Positions 42,960 through 54,527 are shown, counted from the first letter of the stretch. The stretch: 64,000 bases of DNA from Candidula unifasciata (GCA_905116865.2 CAJHNH020002668.1:1008882-1072881); one strand, 5' to 3'. Made by a program: numbers and translations. Notes: a model not told the origin generated them from the letters alone.

Positions 42960-43690
42960 TCCTCATTCATTTTCATTCATTGGCACCTTCCCGTCTTTCC
43001 AGACGATAGTGTTATATTGCGCTATGAGGAGGCATGAGACTCACAGCCCATGGCAATGGCGAGTATGACTAGCAAGACCCGCCCCTGTCAAGAACAATCT
43101 TCCACAATGATAGCATGGGATTTCAGGACCATTGTTAACAACATTTGTGTTTAATCAGTTTCTTCTCAAACGCTCAGCTCTCATCTTTTCTACAATCTTT
43201 TCTTCCTTCACTTACATTCCCTTCCTGATATGCCCTTTCCACACAACACGGTCCATGACTTTTTGTTCCCATGAGTCCACCTCAATATGTGTATCATTCA
43301 TGTCCCGCTTGCATACATCTTTATATCGTAGTAGAGGTCGGCCTCGACATCCTTTTCCTGTATTTAATTCACCATAAAGGACGTCCTTAGGGACTCTGTC
43401 ATCCTCCATTCTCCAGGTGTGACCTAGCCACCTGAGACTTCGTAGACTGAGCATGGAAAAGACTTGTAGTACCTGCTCTCTCCAGTACTTCAGTGTTTGT
43501 GATTTTGTCCTGCCACTTAATGCCAAGTATTCTTCTTAGGCATCGCATGTGAAAGTTATTAAGCCGTCTCTCCTGGTGCAAATAGGCTGACCAAGTTTCC
43601 CTGCCATAAAGCAGAGTGGTTCCTTGCCCCTCGGGCAGATGTACTTCCACTTCGATAGAAACATCCTTAGACTATAATATATTGAGCACT
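42960..43690 (-). pseudogene. Non-LTR retrotransposon C-terminus and 3' UTR (second family)
   Basis: The minus strand reads RRLNNFHMRCLRRILGIKWQ, then DKITNTEVLERAG, LRWLGHTWRMEDDRVPKDVL, GCRGRPLLRYKDVCKRDM, then 3' UTR down to a CATT-rich end at 42965. Related 3' UTR copies are at 5160-5620 and 60640-61200. Confidence 0.85.
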
Positions 43691-43789
43691 GCCAACGTGA
43701 AAGCAGTCTCTACAGGTTCAAACTCACGTCCACGATATGAGAGGTGATTATTGGTAAAAATGCCAATAAGTGCTTTGATTACCACTTTT

Positions 43790-43980
43790 CCGAGGGGGTG
43801 GGTTCTTAGAGCCTGAGAATTTACGGACGCATGGCTAGTGCTGTCGCCACGACTGTGAAGGTGAGGATTTTATATTGCCCCCGAAAAAAAAAAAACCCCA
43901 GCCTTATCGGGGATTTGAAAACAGGATTTACCGCTTGAGAGCCCAGCGATCCAACCGTTCGGCCAGCCGCTCCTCTACGA
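43790..43980 (-). mobile_element. tRNA-derived SINE, family 3 (class II tRNA-like head)
   Basis: The minus strand has gcggctggccgaacggttgg (box A like tRNA-Ser/Leu) and ttttcaaatccc (box B), then a body with gtcgtggcgacagcact. It is not a functional tRNA: no paired acceptor stem. Confidence 0.6.
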
Positions 43981-44134
43981 GAAGTGGTAAACACGACAAA
44001 GTAGAGCTTTGCTAGTTATTGGGCGAAGTATGGAGTGCGCTTGCACCACGGGACCCCTACTTTGGCTACAAAGGACATCGTGGGTCACCCTAAAACGTCC
44101 TGGTCAAAGGGACGTTGGATTTACTATCGCTACC

Positions 44135-44385
44135 GAGAATACAGCAGCCGTGGTGAAGCGGCTAAATGCTCGCCTGCGGATTCGAAAGTCGTGGTTCGGA
44201 CTCTGATGGAGCCAGACTTTTATTTTTTAAAAATGACCTTGGCTCCTAGGTCGAACGAGCCTTGAGTGGATACCAGGTGTAGTCCTGGGAAGTAAAGACG
44301 GTCGGCGTGATGTAGACCATATCAGCCACCGAGTAGCGACTGGTCTATTAAAAAAAGATCTAATCCTATACGCCCAATAAAAAAA
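44135..44385 (+). mobile_element. tRNA-derived SINE, family 1
   Basis: Head gtggtgaagcggctaaatgc, weak box B (gtcgtggttcggac), shared body with ggtgtagtcctgggaagtaa and accgagtagcgactggtcta. Confidence 0.8.
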
Positions 44386-44449
44386 GATTACAATGGGATA
44401 TACACGGATTAAATTACACACAAAGACAGCAAATCACATGGTTGCCGAT

Positions 44450-44745
44450 TCAAACAAGGCATATATCTATTTCTTCTTCGAGTAAACCTGTTGTAAACTC
44501 CAGCGGAAAGTTCTGGGTGTTCGTCCACCTTCGGACTTTAGTCTTGCTCCAGAATCTGAGTTTTTTTTTTTTTCCACATCCGTTTCACACATGTGGCTTA
44601 TTTGCATGCAGATTCTTGGTTCCTTGCCTCTCAGGCTGATGTACTACAACTTTGATGGACCCCCCCCACCCCCCCCCCCCGATTAGTTGACTTTTATGAC
44701 ACCACAACAGAGCCCCAGAATCCACATGGTTGAAATTGAAGTATT
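44450..44745 (-). repeat. Dispersed repeat R1
   Basis: Reverse copy: tgtaaactccagcggaaagt, gttcgtccaccttcggactt, C-run 44660-44680, ccagaatccacatgg. Confidence 0.75.
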
Positions 44746-44774
44746 TAATTGTTTTTATGTATTTTATTGTTATT

Positions 44775-45065
44775 TGTCAAAGTAAAGATTCCTTTTCCAT
44801 GCCTTTGGGCGTGTTGGGGATATAGGGCTAGAGCTATACTTTTTATAGACCAAAGTGCACTTGGTGGGTAATGTGGTCAGCATCACGCCGGCCGCCTTTA
44901 CTTCCCAAATGCATCTGATACCCAATCAAGGCTGGGTCGCCCTGGGAGTCAAGATCATTTCTGAAAAAAAAAATAAAAAACTCAGGCTGCGTCAGGACGC
45001 GAACCCTTGGCCTTCGATCCGCAGACGGGCGTCTAGCCGCTAACGCCACGGCGACTCCCATCGTT
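44775..45065 (-). mobile_element. tRNA-derived SINE, family 1
   Basis: Minus-strand head gggagtcgccgtggcgttag and box B region gatcgaaggccaagggttcg; the body ends at the ttactttga-like tail near 44780. Confidence 0.85.
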
Positions 45066-45311
45066 GTTTGTTGTGTAATTTTGAGTTATTCGTTTAGGTA
45101 TTTCATTGTTTTGTATTTTTTTTAAAAAAAGTATTTCATTGTTATTTTAGGTATTTCTTTGTAATTCTTTTAAGCATGTCATCTTTTTAGGTATTTGCTT
45201 GTCTTACAGATTCCGACCCAAAGAGGAATTCTAAATGGTAAGTACATTATTGCTGGGGACATACATACGAGACCACACAACAAGATCGGGGTTCAAACCA
45301 GCCAGGCTCAC

Positions 45312-45406
45312 CGAGACGTGTAAGTCCGTCCATCAGTGCCACAGACTTCTCTCTTCTTGATTCCTCGGCAGACAAAAGGGTTTGGACACGTGCACAGTGG
45401 CAGCCC
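45312..45406 (-). CDS. Follistatin-domain gene, Kazal core exon
   Basis: A 95-base exon encoding GLPLCTCPNPFVCRGIKKRE and then VCGTDGRTYTS. VCGTDGxTY is the diagnostic Kazal motif. Acceptor AACTTTCAG, donor GTGAGC in phase 2. Joining to the next exon gives SRCHMRVASCDEG, completing the Kazal disulfide set. Confidence 0.93.
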
Positions 45407-45424
45407 CTGAAAGTTAACATAGGT

Positions 45425-46240
45425 AAACTGTTATATATCGTTCTGTTATCCGATAGCGCTTTGATAATCAAAAACAATGGCGCTTTACTATTAAGAAACA
45501 AATGTATAGTTATCCAATGGCGCTTTACCATTAAGAAACAAATGTATAGTTAACCGAAAGCGCTTTGATATTAAAAAACAATGGCGTTTTACTATTAAGA
45601 AACAAATGTATAGTTATCCGATGGCGCTTTACTAATAAGAAACAAATGTATAGTTATCCGATGGCGCTCTACTATTAGGAAACAAATGTATAGTCATCCA
45701 ATGGCGCTTTACTATTAGGAAACAAATGTATAGTTATCCAATGGCGCTTTACTATTAGGAAACAAATGTATTGTTATCCAATGGCACTTTACTATTAGGA
45801 AACAAATGTATAGTTATCCAATGGCGCTTTACTATTAGGAAACAAATGTATAGTTATCCAATGGCGCTTTACTATTAGGAAACAAATGTATAGTTATCCA
45901 ATGGCACTTTACTATTAGGAAACAAATGTATAGTTATCCAATGGCGCTTTACTATTAGGAAACAAATGTATAGTTATCCAATGGCGCTTTACTATAAAAA
46001 AAAAAAACACAAATGTATAGTTATCCGACAGAGCTTTAATATAAAAAAAAATGTATAGTTATCCGATGGCGCATTACTACTAAAAAAAAACTATGCATAG
46101 TTATCCAATAGCTCTTAACTACTAAAAACCAATTGTATAATTAATTATTCCATGTCGCTTTACTACTAAAAAACAAACGCATAGTTATCCGATGGCGCTT
46201 TACAAAACACGCAGTTATTTAGGGGCGCTTTACTACTAAA
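45425..46240 (+). repeat. Minisatellite, 40-bp unit, about 19 copies
   Basis: Unit ttatccaatggcgctttact then attaggaaacaaatgtatag; homogeneous in 45640-46000, decayed outside. It starts about 20-30 bases upstream (minus sense) of the Kazal core exon acceptor. Confidence 0.95.
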
Positions 46241-46245
46241 GGCAC

Positions 46246-46270
46246 GGTTAAGGTTAGGGTTAGGGTTAGA
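46246..46270 (+). repeat. Short interstitial telomere-like repeat
   Basis: ggttaaggttagggttaggg followed by ttagag: about three TTAGGG units, at the decayed end of the 40-bp minisatellite. Confidence 0.7.
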
Positions 46271-46779
46271 GAGGGAGACAAATATAGCTACTAAAACATA
46301 ATTTCGTCGTAATTTTATCATTCAAAATCTTTGTAATAATGTGAAATTGTTCACATAGCACACGAGAAAATCTTAGGGCTTAACCCCAAAATTGATAATT
46401 CTTTTGCGCCTAAATCAGCGTTACTTTTTTTTTGGCGTACTTGCTTTCGGATCAATTAATTAAAACGGGCCATGTGGAGCGTTTTAGGGTATAGGAAAGG
46501 GGAGAGGGGGGGGGGGGGGGAGGCACCATTTGATACCTTGATTTTCTACTTTTCGGGTTTCCACGCTTTATATTCTAGGAACTTTTTGTTTTACAGATAT
46601 CCGCTGAGAAGGAAAACTCCAGAACTGGGTTGCGACTGGCAAGATTGATGGGAAAACAGCAAAGACGAGACAAAGAGTTAAATACCTGGATGGCTTTGTG
46701 TGTCTTGTTCATGAAGCAGACTGAAGAGGTCCACACCCCGGTGCCCCTGCGCTTACGTGCCTGATAATCTTCTCCTTTG

Positions 46780-47030
46780 ACTGACTTTTTACCCCACTAG
46801 GACATTACACAAGCGATAACCACCCGATGACACAAAGTGCCACCATGTGGATGAGGATCGCCGTGGAGAGGTCCCAGAAACCGCGTTCAGATAATTGCCC
46901 ATATTTATGGCCTGTCTATATTGCGGCCCCTGGAAAAAGCCCCGGTGGGGCTTCAAATAACAAACAATTTCGCCCTAAAAAGGACGAAACACCAATTGCT
47001 AGGTGAATATATTGATATCTTCTCCTTTCG
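46780..47030 (+). repeat. Dispersed repeat R3
   Basis: Contains ctttttaccccactaggaca, acaagcgataaccacccgat, gtgccaccatgtggatgagg, ggcttcaaataac. Copies at 54080-54320 (plus) and 55235-55430 (minus). Its type is unknown to me. No TIR or tRNA head seen. Confidence 0.75.
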
Positions 47031-47394
47031 TGATCCTCTGGATAAAAGTGCGACGCCCAGAGCTATGCAAATATCTTACCCAGAGTTCATTGCGTTCACC
47101 TGGAGTGTTCTTGTTTGCAATGTTATATTATCCCTGGAGTGTTCTTGTTTGCAATGTTATATTATCCCTGTCCGATTAAACGCAGCAGAAGAGCCGGGAT
47201 CTGGCGTCATGAACCAGACAGGAAATTGTCTAGGATATCAAGCCGAAACAATTTGCGACGAGTGACCATCCTACTGATGACAGGTAGCTGCTCCTGCTGC
47301 TATTGCTTCCATGTGGAGTTTTTTTCTGATTATTATCACAAGCGAGGTCACTGCATTTTGTCCATTCCCAGGCGTTTTTGAATGTTCAGTCCTA

Positions 47395-47600
47395 CGACCC
47401 AGCAGCCACCCAGAGACCCTCTACTGACGGTTCCCTGCGGGTGTGCTGTCTGGGGTTTCTCTAAAGTCAGAATGCATCTGCAGAGACAAGGAACCAATAT
47501 GTATGCAAAGCTAAAATCCAGGGAAAGACAAAAATCCAGAAGTGGACGAACAGCCAGAACTTTTCGCCGAGGTTTACATCGGTGAAAACAACAACGACGA
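47395..47600 (+). repeat. Dispersed repeat R1 leading into a GAA array
   Basis: Contains ctaaagtcagaatgcatctg, aatccagaagtggacgaaca and cgccgaggtttacatcggtg, then gaaaacaacaacgacgacg passes into (GAA)n. Confidence 0.75.
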
Positions 47601-47604
47601 CGAC

Positions 47605-47916
47605 GACGAAGAAGAAAAAGAAAAAGAAGAAGAAGAAGAAGAAGAAGAAGAAGAAGAAGAAGAAGAAGAAGAAGAAGAAGAAGAAGAAGAAGAAGAAGAA
47701 GAAGAAGAAGAAGAAGAAGAAGAAGAAGAAGAAGAAGAAGAAGAAGAAGAAGAAGAAGAAGAAGAAGAAGAAGAAGAAGAAGAAGAAAAAAAAGAAGAAG
47801 AAGAAGAAGAAGAAGAAGAAAAAGAAGAAGAAGAAGAAGAAGAAGAAGAAGAAGAAGAAGAAGAAGAAGAAGAAGAAGAAGAAGAAGAAGAAGAAGAAGA
47901 AGAAGAAGAAGAAAAG
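47605..47916 (+). repeat. (GAA)n tract
   Basis: About 310 bp, following the R1 tail through gacgacgacgac. It lies in the follistatin-domain gene intron. Confidence 0.97.
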
Positions 47917-48144
47917 GTTATACGGTCTTTTTATTTGACATTGAAAACGGTCTACACGTGCTTCATCAAGCTTTACTTTAACATCACGTGATCGGGTTAG
48001 CGTCAAAGATTACCCACAAGCCCAGTCCGCATAACAGGACAATTAAACTCAAGTTTATTCAGGGGTCCAAAATGTTGAAAATGGGAATCATCACGGGACA
48101 GAGGTCCCCAACCATGGTATAGAAAGATCACAAAATGGTTAGTT

Positions 48145-48491
48145 CCACTATAATCTCCCCCACGTTACACACTAGCTCGCTTCTGATTGGTCGACCTCCA
48201 GTCACCCGACCTCCACACACTGCTAGGGGTGTTTTCGGCAATGCATTGATATCGCGTGTTGTATATTTAAGCACGCCAGCGCTTCTAACACTACAAAAAC
48301 ATTTAGAAAACTGGGTCTAACCTACAATCCTCCTAGAGAGTGCTGCAACCTATGTCACAGGCATTCTCTTTTTCATAAGAAAAACGTAAATGCAAGACAA
48401 GCCAGAAAAGAAACAACACCCCCGGACAGCAGACGATCTAAAAAATCTATCAGTGGAACGTTACCTAGTTCGGCCGGGGAGATTATAGTGG
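48145..48491. mobile_element. Possible MITE with 16-bp perfect terminal inverted repeats (347 bp)
   Basis: ccactataatctcccc at 48145-48160 is the exact reverse complement of ggggagattatagtgg at 48476-48491. The inside has no frame of note. I see no clear target-site duplication, so superfamily is unknown. Confidence 0.6.
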
Positions 48492-48624
48492 ATCTCACCC
48501 ACAAAACAACTGGCAATGATCGACAGACTACTTGCAAGACCTCCATGGGTCAGATTTGGCCTGAGCGCCGCAATTAAATAGCCCTGCCGTCTAACATTTT
48601 ACGACAACACAGAAAAAAACATAC

Positions 48625-48683
48625 CTGCATATTGACCACGCAGACTTTCAGCTTGGGACATTTCACCTGGTCACAAGCATCGC
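48625..48683 (-). CDS. Follistatin-domain gene, FOLN exon
   Basis: A 59-base exon encoding DACDQVKCPKLKVCVVNMQ between acceptor TGTTTCAG and donor GTATGT. This is the first half of the FOLN (EGF-like) hairpin that precedes the Kazal core: C-4-C-5-C spacing. It leaves in phase 0 and joins to GLPLCTCPNPFVC. Confidence 0.85.
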
Positions 48684-48804
48684 CTGAAACAAGACACAGC
48701 TTAGTATCCATAAGATCTGTAATCAGTTAACTGGTAAAGCACACACGTCTGCTATTGGATATATGGTTCTTGCATCCTTCTCTAAGAAATCTTTCAGCAC
48801 TTGA

Positions 48805-49090
48805 TGAATGGGATCCACCAAGGTGTAGCGACCAGACACTTGCCTGCGGATCCAAAGGTCGTGGGTTCAAATCCAAATGGAACCAGAATTCTTTTTTTTC
48901 CCCCAAAAAATATGACCTAGGCTCCCAGCCTTTAAATGGGTACGCGCTAAAATCATGGGAAGTAAAGCAGTCGGCGTGACGTTGACCACATCACCCACTA
49001 AGTGCTGTTTGGTCTATAAAATATAGGTCTAGCCATATATACCCAATACACCTTAAATGCGCGGAAAAGGGTCCTTTACCTTTTACTTTT
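48805..49090 (+). mobile_element. tRNA-derived SINE, family 1
   Basis: Head accaaggtgtagcgaccaga, box B ggtcgtgggttcaaatcc, shared body with aaatgggtacgcgct and tataggtctagccatata, ending in ggtcctttacctttta. Confidence 0.85.
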
Positions 49091-49177
49091 ATCTGATGAG
49101 TTATATTTTCAATGCTATATCTACGGCCTTGACTCATCTTAGTCATTCTTGTATCCCATCTGGAGTACAATGCACTA

Positions 49178-49179
49178 CT

Positions 49180-49212
<33 letters not shown>
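49178..49212 (+). repeat. (AAT)n tract
   Basis: About 11 AAT units, followed by aaaacaataataaaa. Confidence 0.9.
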
Positions 49213-49214
<2 letters not shown>

Positions 49215-49289
49215 CAATAATAAAATTGAACACTTTCCTGTAAAGTGAATGAATGAATGATTTAATGAATGAATAAAGAATGGACGTCA

Positions 49290-49960
49290 GTGTACTCGGC
49301 CTATTCTCACACATGGTCCGCCCCATCGTCAGTAGCCAACAAGAAGTCGACACGCCATAGTACCAGTTTTAACCTGAGGAAAAGCCCTCCTCTGTTTCCC
49401 TCTAGCCTCTACTCACCTCCGACCATCCCCGCTTTTGTCTCTCCATGTATGAGTTATCTGTCTGTTCTCTTGTACTGTCCATTGGGTCCCAGACAGCCTT
49501 TTCCACATCTGCTTTATCATCAAGTAGCACACTCCATGCTGAGAAAGGTGAAGACAGGGATGCTTCGAGCAGAGTGGCAAGCTTCACTGGGAAGGTCACC
49601 GGTAGTAAGCATACTTTGGATCTTTTCTCCAGGTATGCCGGCGTGGTCGGTAATGAACAGGCAGACATATTGGCTGGGTGGTGAGTTGATACATGACAAG
49701 CAGATGTAGTCAAGGCCTTTTGGAAACAACCAGCGCAGTCAGTAGAGAAAGAAGTTTATTATGGTCTGGAGAGAATGAGGCACTTGGGTGTAACCAGAGG
49801 CTCTGGCCGGCTCACTACATTAAGAGGAAAGGAAAGACGGACATATAACCAGATTGTGACCGGTGCCATCAGTATTGGAACTCTGTGCTGGCTGCTGAAG
49901 ATGAGGACCGAGCATGCATGGGAATGCCCCGAGTGCTGTGATGTCAATTCTTGAATCAAC
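49290..49960 (+). pseudogene. RNase H-bearing LINE 3' fragment
   Basis: Blocks near 49330-49700 correspond to the RNase H end (YAGVVGNEQADILAGW), followed by a C-terminal segment ending near 49953 with C-P-E-C-C-D-V-N-S and a stop. The tail is a short (CAACT)n. It lies in the intron between the first two exons of the follistatin-domain gene, in opposite orientation. Confidence 0.75.
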
Positions 49961-50097
49961 TCAACTCAACCGCCCAGAGGAGGGGCAATATCTAATCCAT
50001 CAGCCTGTTCATTACCTTACACACATAGACAGAAAATCCGCTATATATGTGAATGTTAGGTAGGTGGTAAGAACTCATTTTCCTACAGCCGGACAGA

Positions 50098-50290
50098 CGT
50101 TACCTTCACACACCAGGGAGACACTTCACACACCAGGGAGACACTTCACACACCAGGGAGACACTTCACACACCAGGGAGACACTTCACACACCAGGGAG
50201 ACACTTCACACACCAGGGAGACACTTCACACACCAGGGAGACACTTCACACACCAGGGAGACACTTCACACACCAGGGAGACACTTCATC
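50098..50290 (+). repeat. Minisatellite, 20-bp unit, 9.5 near-perfect copies
   Basis: Unit cttcacacaccagggagaca repeated without substitutions, indicating very recent expansion. Confidence 0.96.
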
Positions 50291-50714
50291 TCAGGAGTAA
50301 GTTAAAGGTCGGAGAACTATATATAAGTACATAAGTAAAGGGCCCTTTGCACACCAGGTCCAATATGCAGCTAGGTTCACTTTTTCCAAGACTGCCTCCA
50401 TGGGTGATTAGATCAGTATCATGTGAGCCGCTTTCAATTTACATTTTTTCAAAAACTGCCTCCATGACTTCAGAATGCGAGGCAAATAGCTCAATCGCTT
50501 TGCCCAACATAAGGCACACTTAGAGCTATACACTGAAAGTGGGGTGAAGGAGACAACTGGAGAGTCAATTAGAGAGGAATGATTTTGGATAGTCTCAGAC
50601 AAAGGAATGGATAAATATCACGAATAGAACAGTCGATGAATCATCTTCTCTACAGACCGAACCATTCAGTTAATAAATGCTCAGACCCTTCTAGATATAT
50701 CTTTCAATATGTAA

Positions 50715-50955
50715 CGGCCTCTTATTCTTTTTCACTTCCTCTGTTACTAATCTGGGTGTCGAGCGACATAAAGGTCTCCTTTCTTGCTCTTTTGGCCGCC
50801 CCGACCATATAAGCGTAGTTCTGTTCTAGAGTTTCTCTGATGATATCTGTCCATGTTGTTCTTGGTCTACATCGTGTTCTATGACCCTCTCTTCCTTTGG
50901 TGAATGTCAACAATGCTAAATACGACAACTGTTTGATCAGTGCATTCATATCTCA
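50715..50955 (-). pseudogene. Non-LTR retrotransposon C-terminal fragment
   Basis: The minus strand reads REGHRTRCRPRTTWTDIIRE and MVGAAKRARKETFMSL, the R-GRP-TTW-D-I tail of a LINE, ending with a stop at about 50722. Confidence 0.7.
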
Positions 50956-51080
50956 TACTATTTTTGTAGCGACAACTCCATTAGCTATTCATATCTCATA
51001 CTATTCCTTTTAGCGACAAATCCATTACCCATTCATATCTCATACTATTCTTTTTTTAGCGACAAGTCCATTACCACTGA
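50935..51080 (+). repeat. Three tandem copies of a 48-bp segment
   Basis: cattcatatctcatactatt followed by tttttagcgacaa-tccatta, repeated three times. Confidence 0.8.
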
Positions 51081-51194
51081 TGTGCGGGGCATGTCGTAAC
51101 TTTACCGTCACCGGTTTGCCAGGATGCCTTCATGTCTACCGTAGCAGCCCCGTGGCACTGTGGCCAACCGATACTTCACCCAATCCCACCAGTC

Positions 51195-52855
51195 TCTTAC
51201 TGTGTCCATTCTACCACCACGGGTGTAGGGTTGACCTCTGTGTCCATTCTACCACCACGGGTGTAGGGTTCACTTCTGTGTCCATTCTACCACCACGGGT
51301 GTAGGGTTCACCTCTGTGTCCATTCTACCACCACTGGTGTAGGGTTCACTTCTGTGTCCATTCTACCACCACGGGTGTAGGGTTCACTTCTGTGTCCATT
51401 CTACCACCACGGGTGTAGGGTTCACCTCTGTGTCCATTCTACCACCACGGGTGTAGGGTTTACCTCTGTGTCCATTCTACCACCACGGGTGTAGGGTTCA
51501 CTTCTGTGTCCATTCTACCACCACGGGTGTAGGGTTCACCTCTGTGTCCATTCTACCACCACGGGTGTAGGGTTCACCTCTGTGTCCATTCTACCACCAC
51601 GGGTGTAGGGTTCACCTGTGTACATTCTACCACCACGGGTGTAGGGTTCACCTCTGTGTCCATTTTACCACCACGGGTGTAGGGTTCACTTCTGTGTCCA
51701 TTCTACCACCACGGGTGTAGGGTTCACCTCTGTGTCCATTCTACCACCACGGGTGTAGGGTTCACCTCTGTGTCCATTCTACCACCACGGGTGTAGGGTT
51801 CACTTCTGTGTCCATTCTACCACCACGGGTGTAGGGTTCACCTCTGTGTCCATTCTACCACCACGGGTGTAGGGTTCACCTCTGTGTCTATTCTACCACC
51901 ACGGGTGTAGGGTTCACCTCTGTGTCTATTCTACCACCACGGGTGTAGGGTTCACCTTTGTGTACATTCTACCACCACGGGTGTAGGGTTCACCTCTGTG
52001 TCTATTCTACCACCACTGGTGTAGGGTTCACCTCTGTGTCCATTCTACGATCACGAGTGTAGGGTTGACCTCTGTGTCCATTCTACCACCACGGGTGTAG
52101 GATTCACCTCTGTGTCCATTCTACCACCACGGGTGTAGGGTTCACCTGTGTACATTCTACCACCACGGGTGTAGGGTTGACTTCTGTATCCATTCTACCA
52201 CAACAGGTGTAGGGTTGACCTCTGTGTCCATTCTACCACCACAGGTGTAGGGTTCACTTTTGTGTCCATTCTACCACCACAGGTGTAGGGTTGACCTCTG
52301 TGACCATTCTACCACCACGGGTGTAGGGTTGACCTCTGTGTCCATTCTACCACCACGGGTGTAGGGTTTACCTGTGTCCATTCTACCACCACGGGTGTAG
52401 GGTTCGCCTCTGTGTCCATTCTACCACTACGGGTGTAGGGTTCACCTCTGTGTCTATTCTACCACCACGGGTGTAGGGTTCACCTGTGTCCATTCTACCA
52501 CCACGGGTGTAGGGTTCACCTGTGTCCATTCTACCACCATGGGTGTAGAGTTGACCTCTGTGTCCATTCTACCACCACGGGTGTAGGGTTCACCTGTGTC
52601 CATTCTACCACCACGGGTGTAGGGTTCACCTGTGTCCTTTCTACCACCACGGGTGTAGGGTTCACCTGTGTCCATTCTACCACCACGGGTGTAGAGTTGA
52701 CCTCTGTGTCCATTCTACCACCACGGGTGTAGGGTTCACCTCTGTGTCCATTCTACCACCACGGGTGTAGGGTTGACCTTTGTGTCCATTCTACCACCAC
52801 GGGTGTAGGGTTGACCTCTGTGTCCATTCTACCACCACGGGTGTAGGCTTGACCT
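51195..52855 (+). repeat. 1.65-kb minisatellite, 38-bp unit, about 44 copies
   Basis: Unit tctgtgtccattctaccacc then acgggtgtagggttcacc; some units lack three bases (35 bp). Located in the follistatin-domain gene's first recognised intron. Confidence 0.96.
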
Positions 52856-54079
52856 AAGTTATGTAGCTGCTCACGACCCTAATTCTGTGTTGATTTATTC
52901 TTTTTCTCTGGGTTTCCTGCAAACTACTCTTATCCAGTCTCACCCCTTTTTTTACACTCTGTTGTTGCAGTTTAATCATGCTTGCAAATTCACAGGCATC
53001 ACCTGATTTGCGCAAACATCTGACTTCTCGTAGAGCATTTCGTAACCAGCCGCTGAATAGAATGGTTCCAGACCACCACAGACTGAGAATTGCATAGAGA
53101 CGAGAATGCTTACGCCATCTGGCAAGCCACATAATGATGATGAGTACACGTGAAAGACATAGACATTTGCATTCCCCGCAGCACCATTTTATGACTGTTT
53201 TCTGCAACAATATTTGCCGCTGAATTATTATCCCCTCTCTAGATAAAAGAATACAGATTCACAACGTTTTGCGAAGTCTTGGAAACACACTGGTAGCTAA
53301 CGACCCACCTCCACGTGCGCACATGTGAGGTAGACGTTGCACACGTGTGCTAGTTTTATTTTCACCTTTTTTGTGTGTGTCACTAATCGAACTAACACCT
53401 TGCGAAAACTGCGTGTGCATCAGACAAGAAACCACGTTTATTCCCAGGAGAAAACAGTTAAGATGCAGCAAGCAGAAATAGCTAGCCCCACTTATGCACT
53501 CATGACTACTTTCCTCGTGTCTACCAGATTTGCGTGAAGTTTGGCTTTCTTTTAGAATTAAGGCCGAAGCAATGCACATAACGCAGAGGGAAAACGTACT
53601 GGAAAAATTAAACGTAAAATGGCCCAAGTAAAAGTAGCAGTTTACTGCACACAGAATTTTATAGTGCGTTTCAAAAGTCGTACCATCACACTTTAACGAA
53701 TACCTCGAAAACTGCTGAACGGATCAAAAGAAGTTTTATTATTATTATTATTCATTTTTCCAATGGCTCACTTTTTTAATCTTCATAATAATAATTCATT
53801 CAATAAATAATATTGCAAAATAATTTAACTGTGATTTAATTTGTGTATAAACTTACTCTGGTGATAATAATTGTGAGCACAAACCGGCCGTGCACCGGCC
53901 TAACGAAACGGGAATTTCCGTAGACGATTTGTTTTGGGGGAAAAGGGGGGGGGAGGGGGGCCTTACTGCTGGTCGTGATTTATAGCATTGTCCCATGTCA
54001 CCAAGTGTTGCCGGGTCTTGATAGGATCCTGTTTGATGCCCACCCACTCAGTCAAACTGTGGATCCATTTCTTTCTTGG

Positions 54080-54320
54080 TCTGACTTTTTACCCCACCAA
54101 GACATCACACAAGCGATCAACACCCGGTGAAACAATGTGCCACCATGCGGATGATGATCACCCGTGGAAAGGTCCCAGAAATCCCTTTCAGCCGTTAGAC
54201 TATATCTATGGCTAGGCCATATCTATGCCCCAGCAATATTCAGGGCTGACGGGAGAAGCCGGCGTGAGGCTTCAAATAACGAAAAATTGCCTCCCACAAG
54301 GGGACGATATTTTTTGGTCT
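54080..54320 (+). repeat. Dispersed repeat R3
   Basis: Copy with ctttttaccccaccaagaca, gtgccaccatgcggatgatg, gaggcttcaaataacgaaaa. Confidence 0.75.
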
Positions 54321-54527
54321 TTCTCACCTCCACCCTACCCCCCCCCCTCCATTATTGGGGTCAAAAGGAATAAGACTCCCAGCTTTCGGCGCCCCTACTT
54401 TAGAACAAATAATATTTATCTCTACTTTTTTCTGATTTTGCCACAATGTGCGCACGTTAAATTCTCTGGTTTCCTCCAGTTTCAAACCTTCCCACTGTTG
54501 ATGTGTGTAAAATAAACAACTGCTTAC

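Noticed and set aside
43900..43980. tRNA genes suggested by box A/box B pairs in several places
   Set aside because: No paired acceptor or anticodon stems; the sequences continue into repeated SINE bodies.
52854..53210. 118-codon minus-strand frame with a hydrophobic stretch, considered as a signal-peptide exon
   Set aside because: No fitting donor phase to the follistatin-domain exons; residues look random outside the short 53003-53082 segment read in another frame.
53853..53920. Minus-strand segment ending at a GTAAGT donor, considered as another follistatin-domain exon
   Set aside because: A reading with the right phase exists, but it is only 43 bases, has a weak acceptor, and the exon at 54528-54642 is a better fit.
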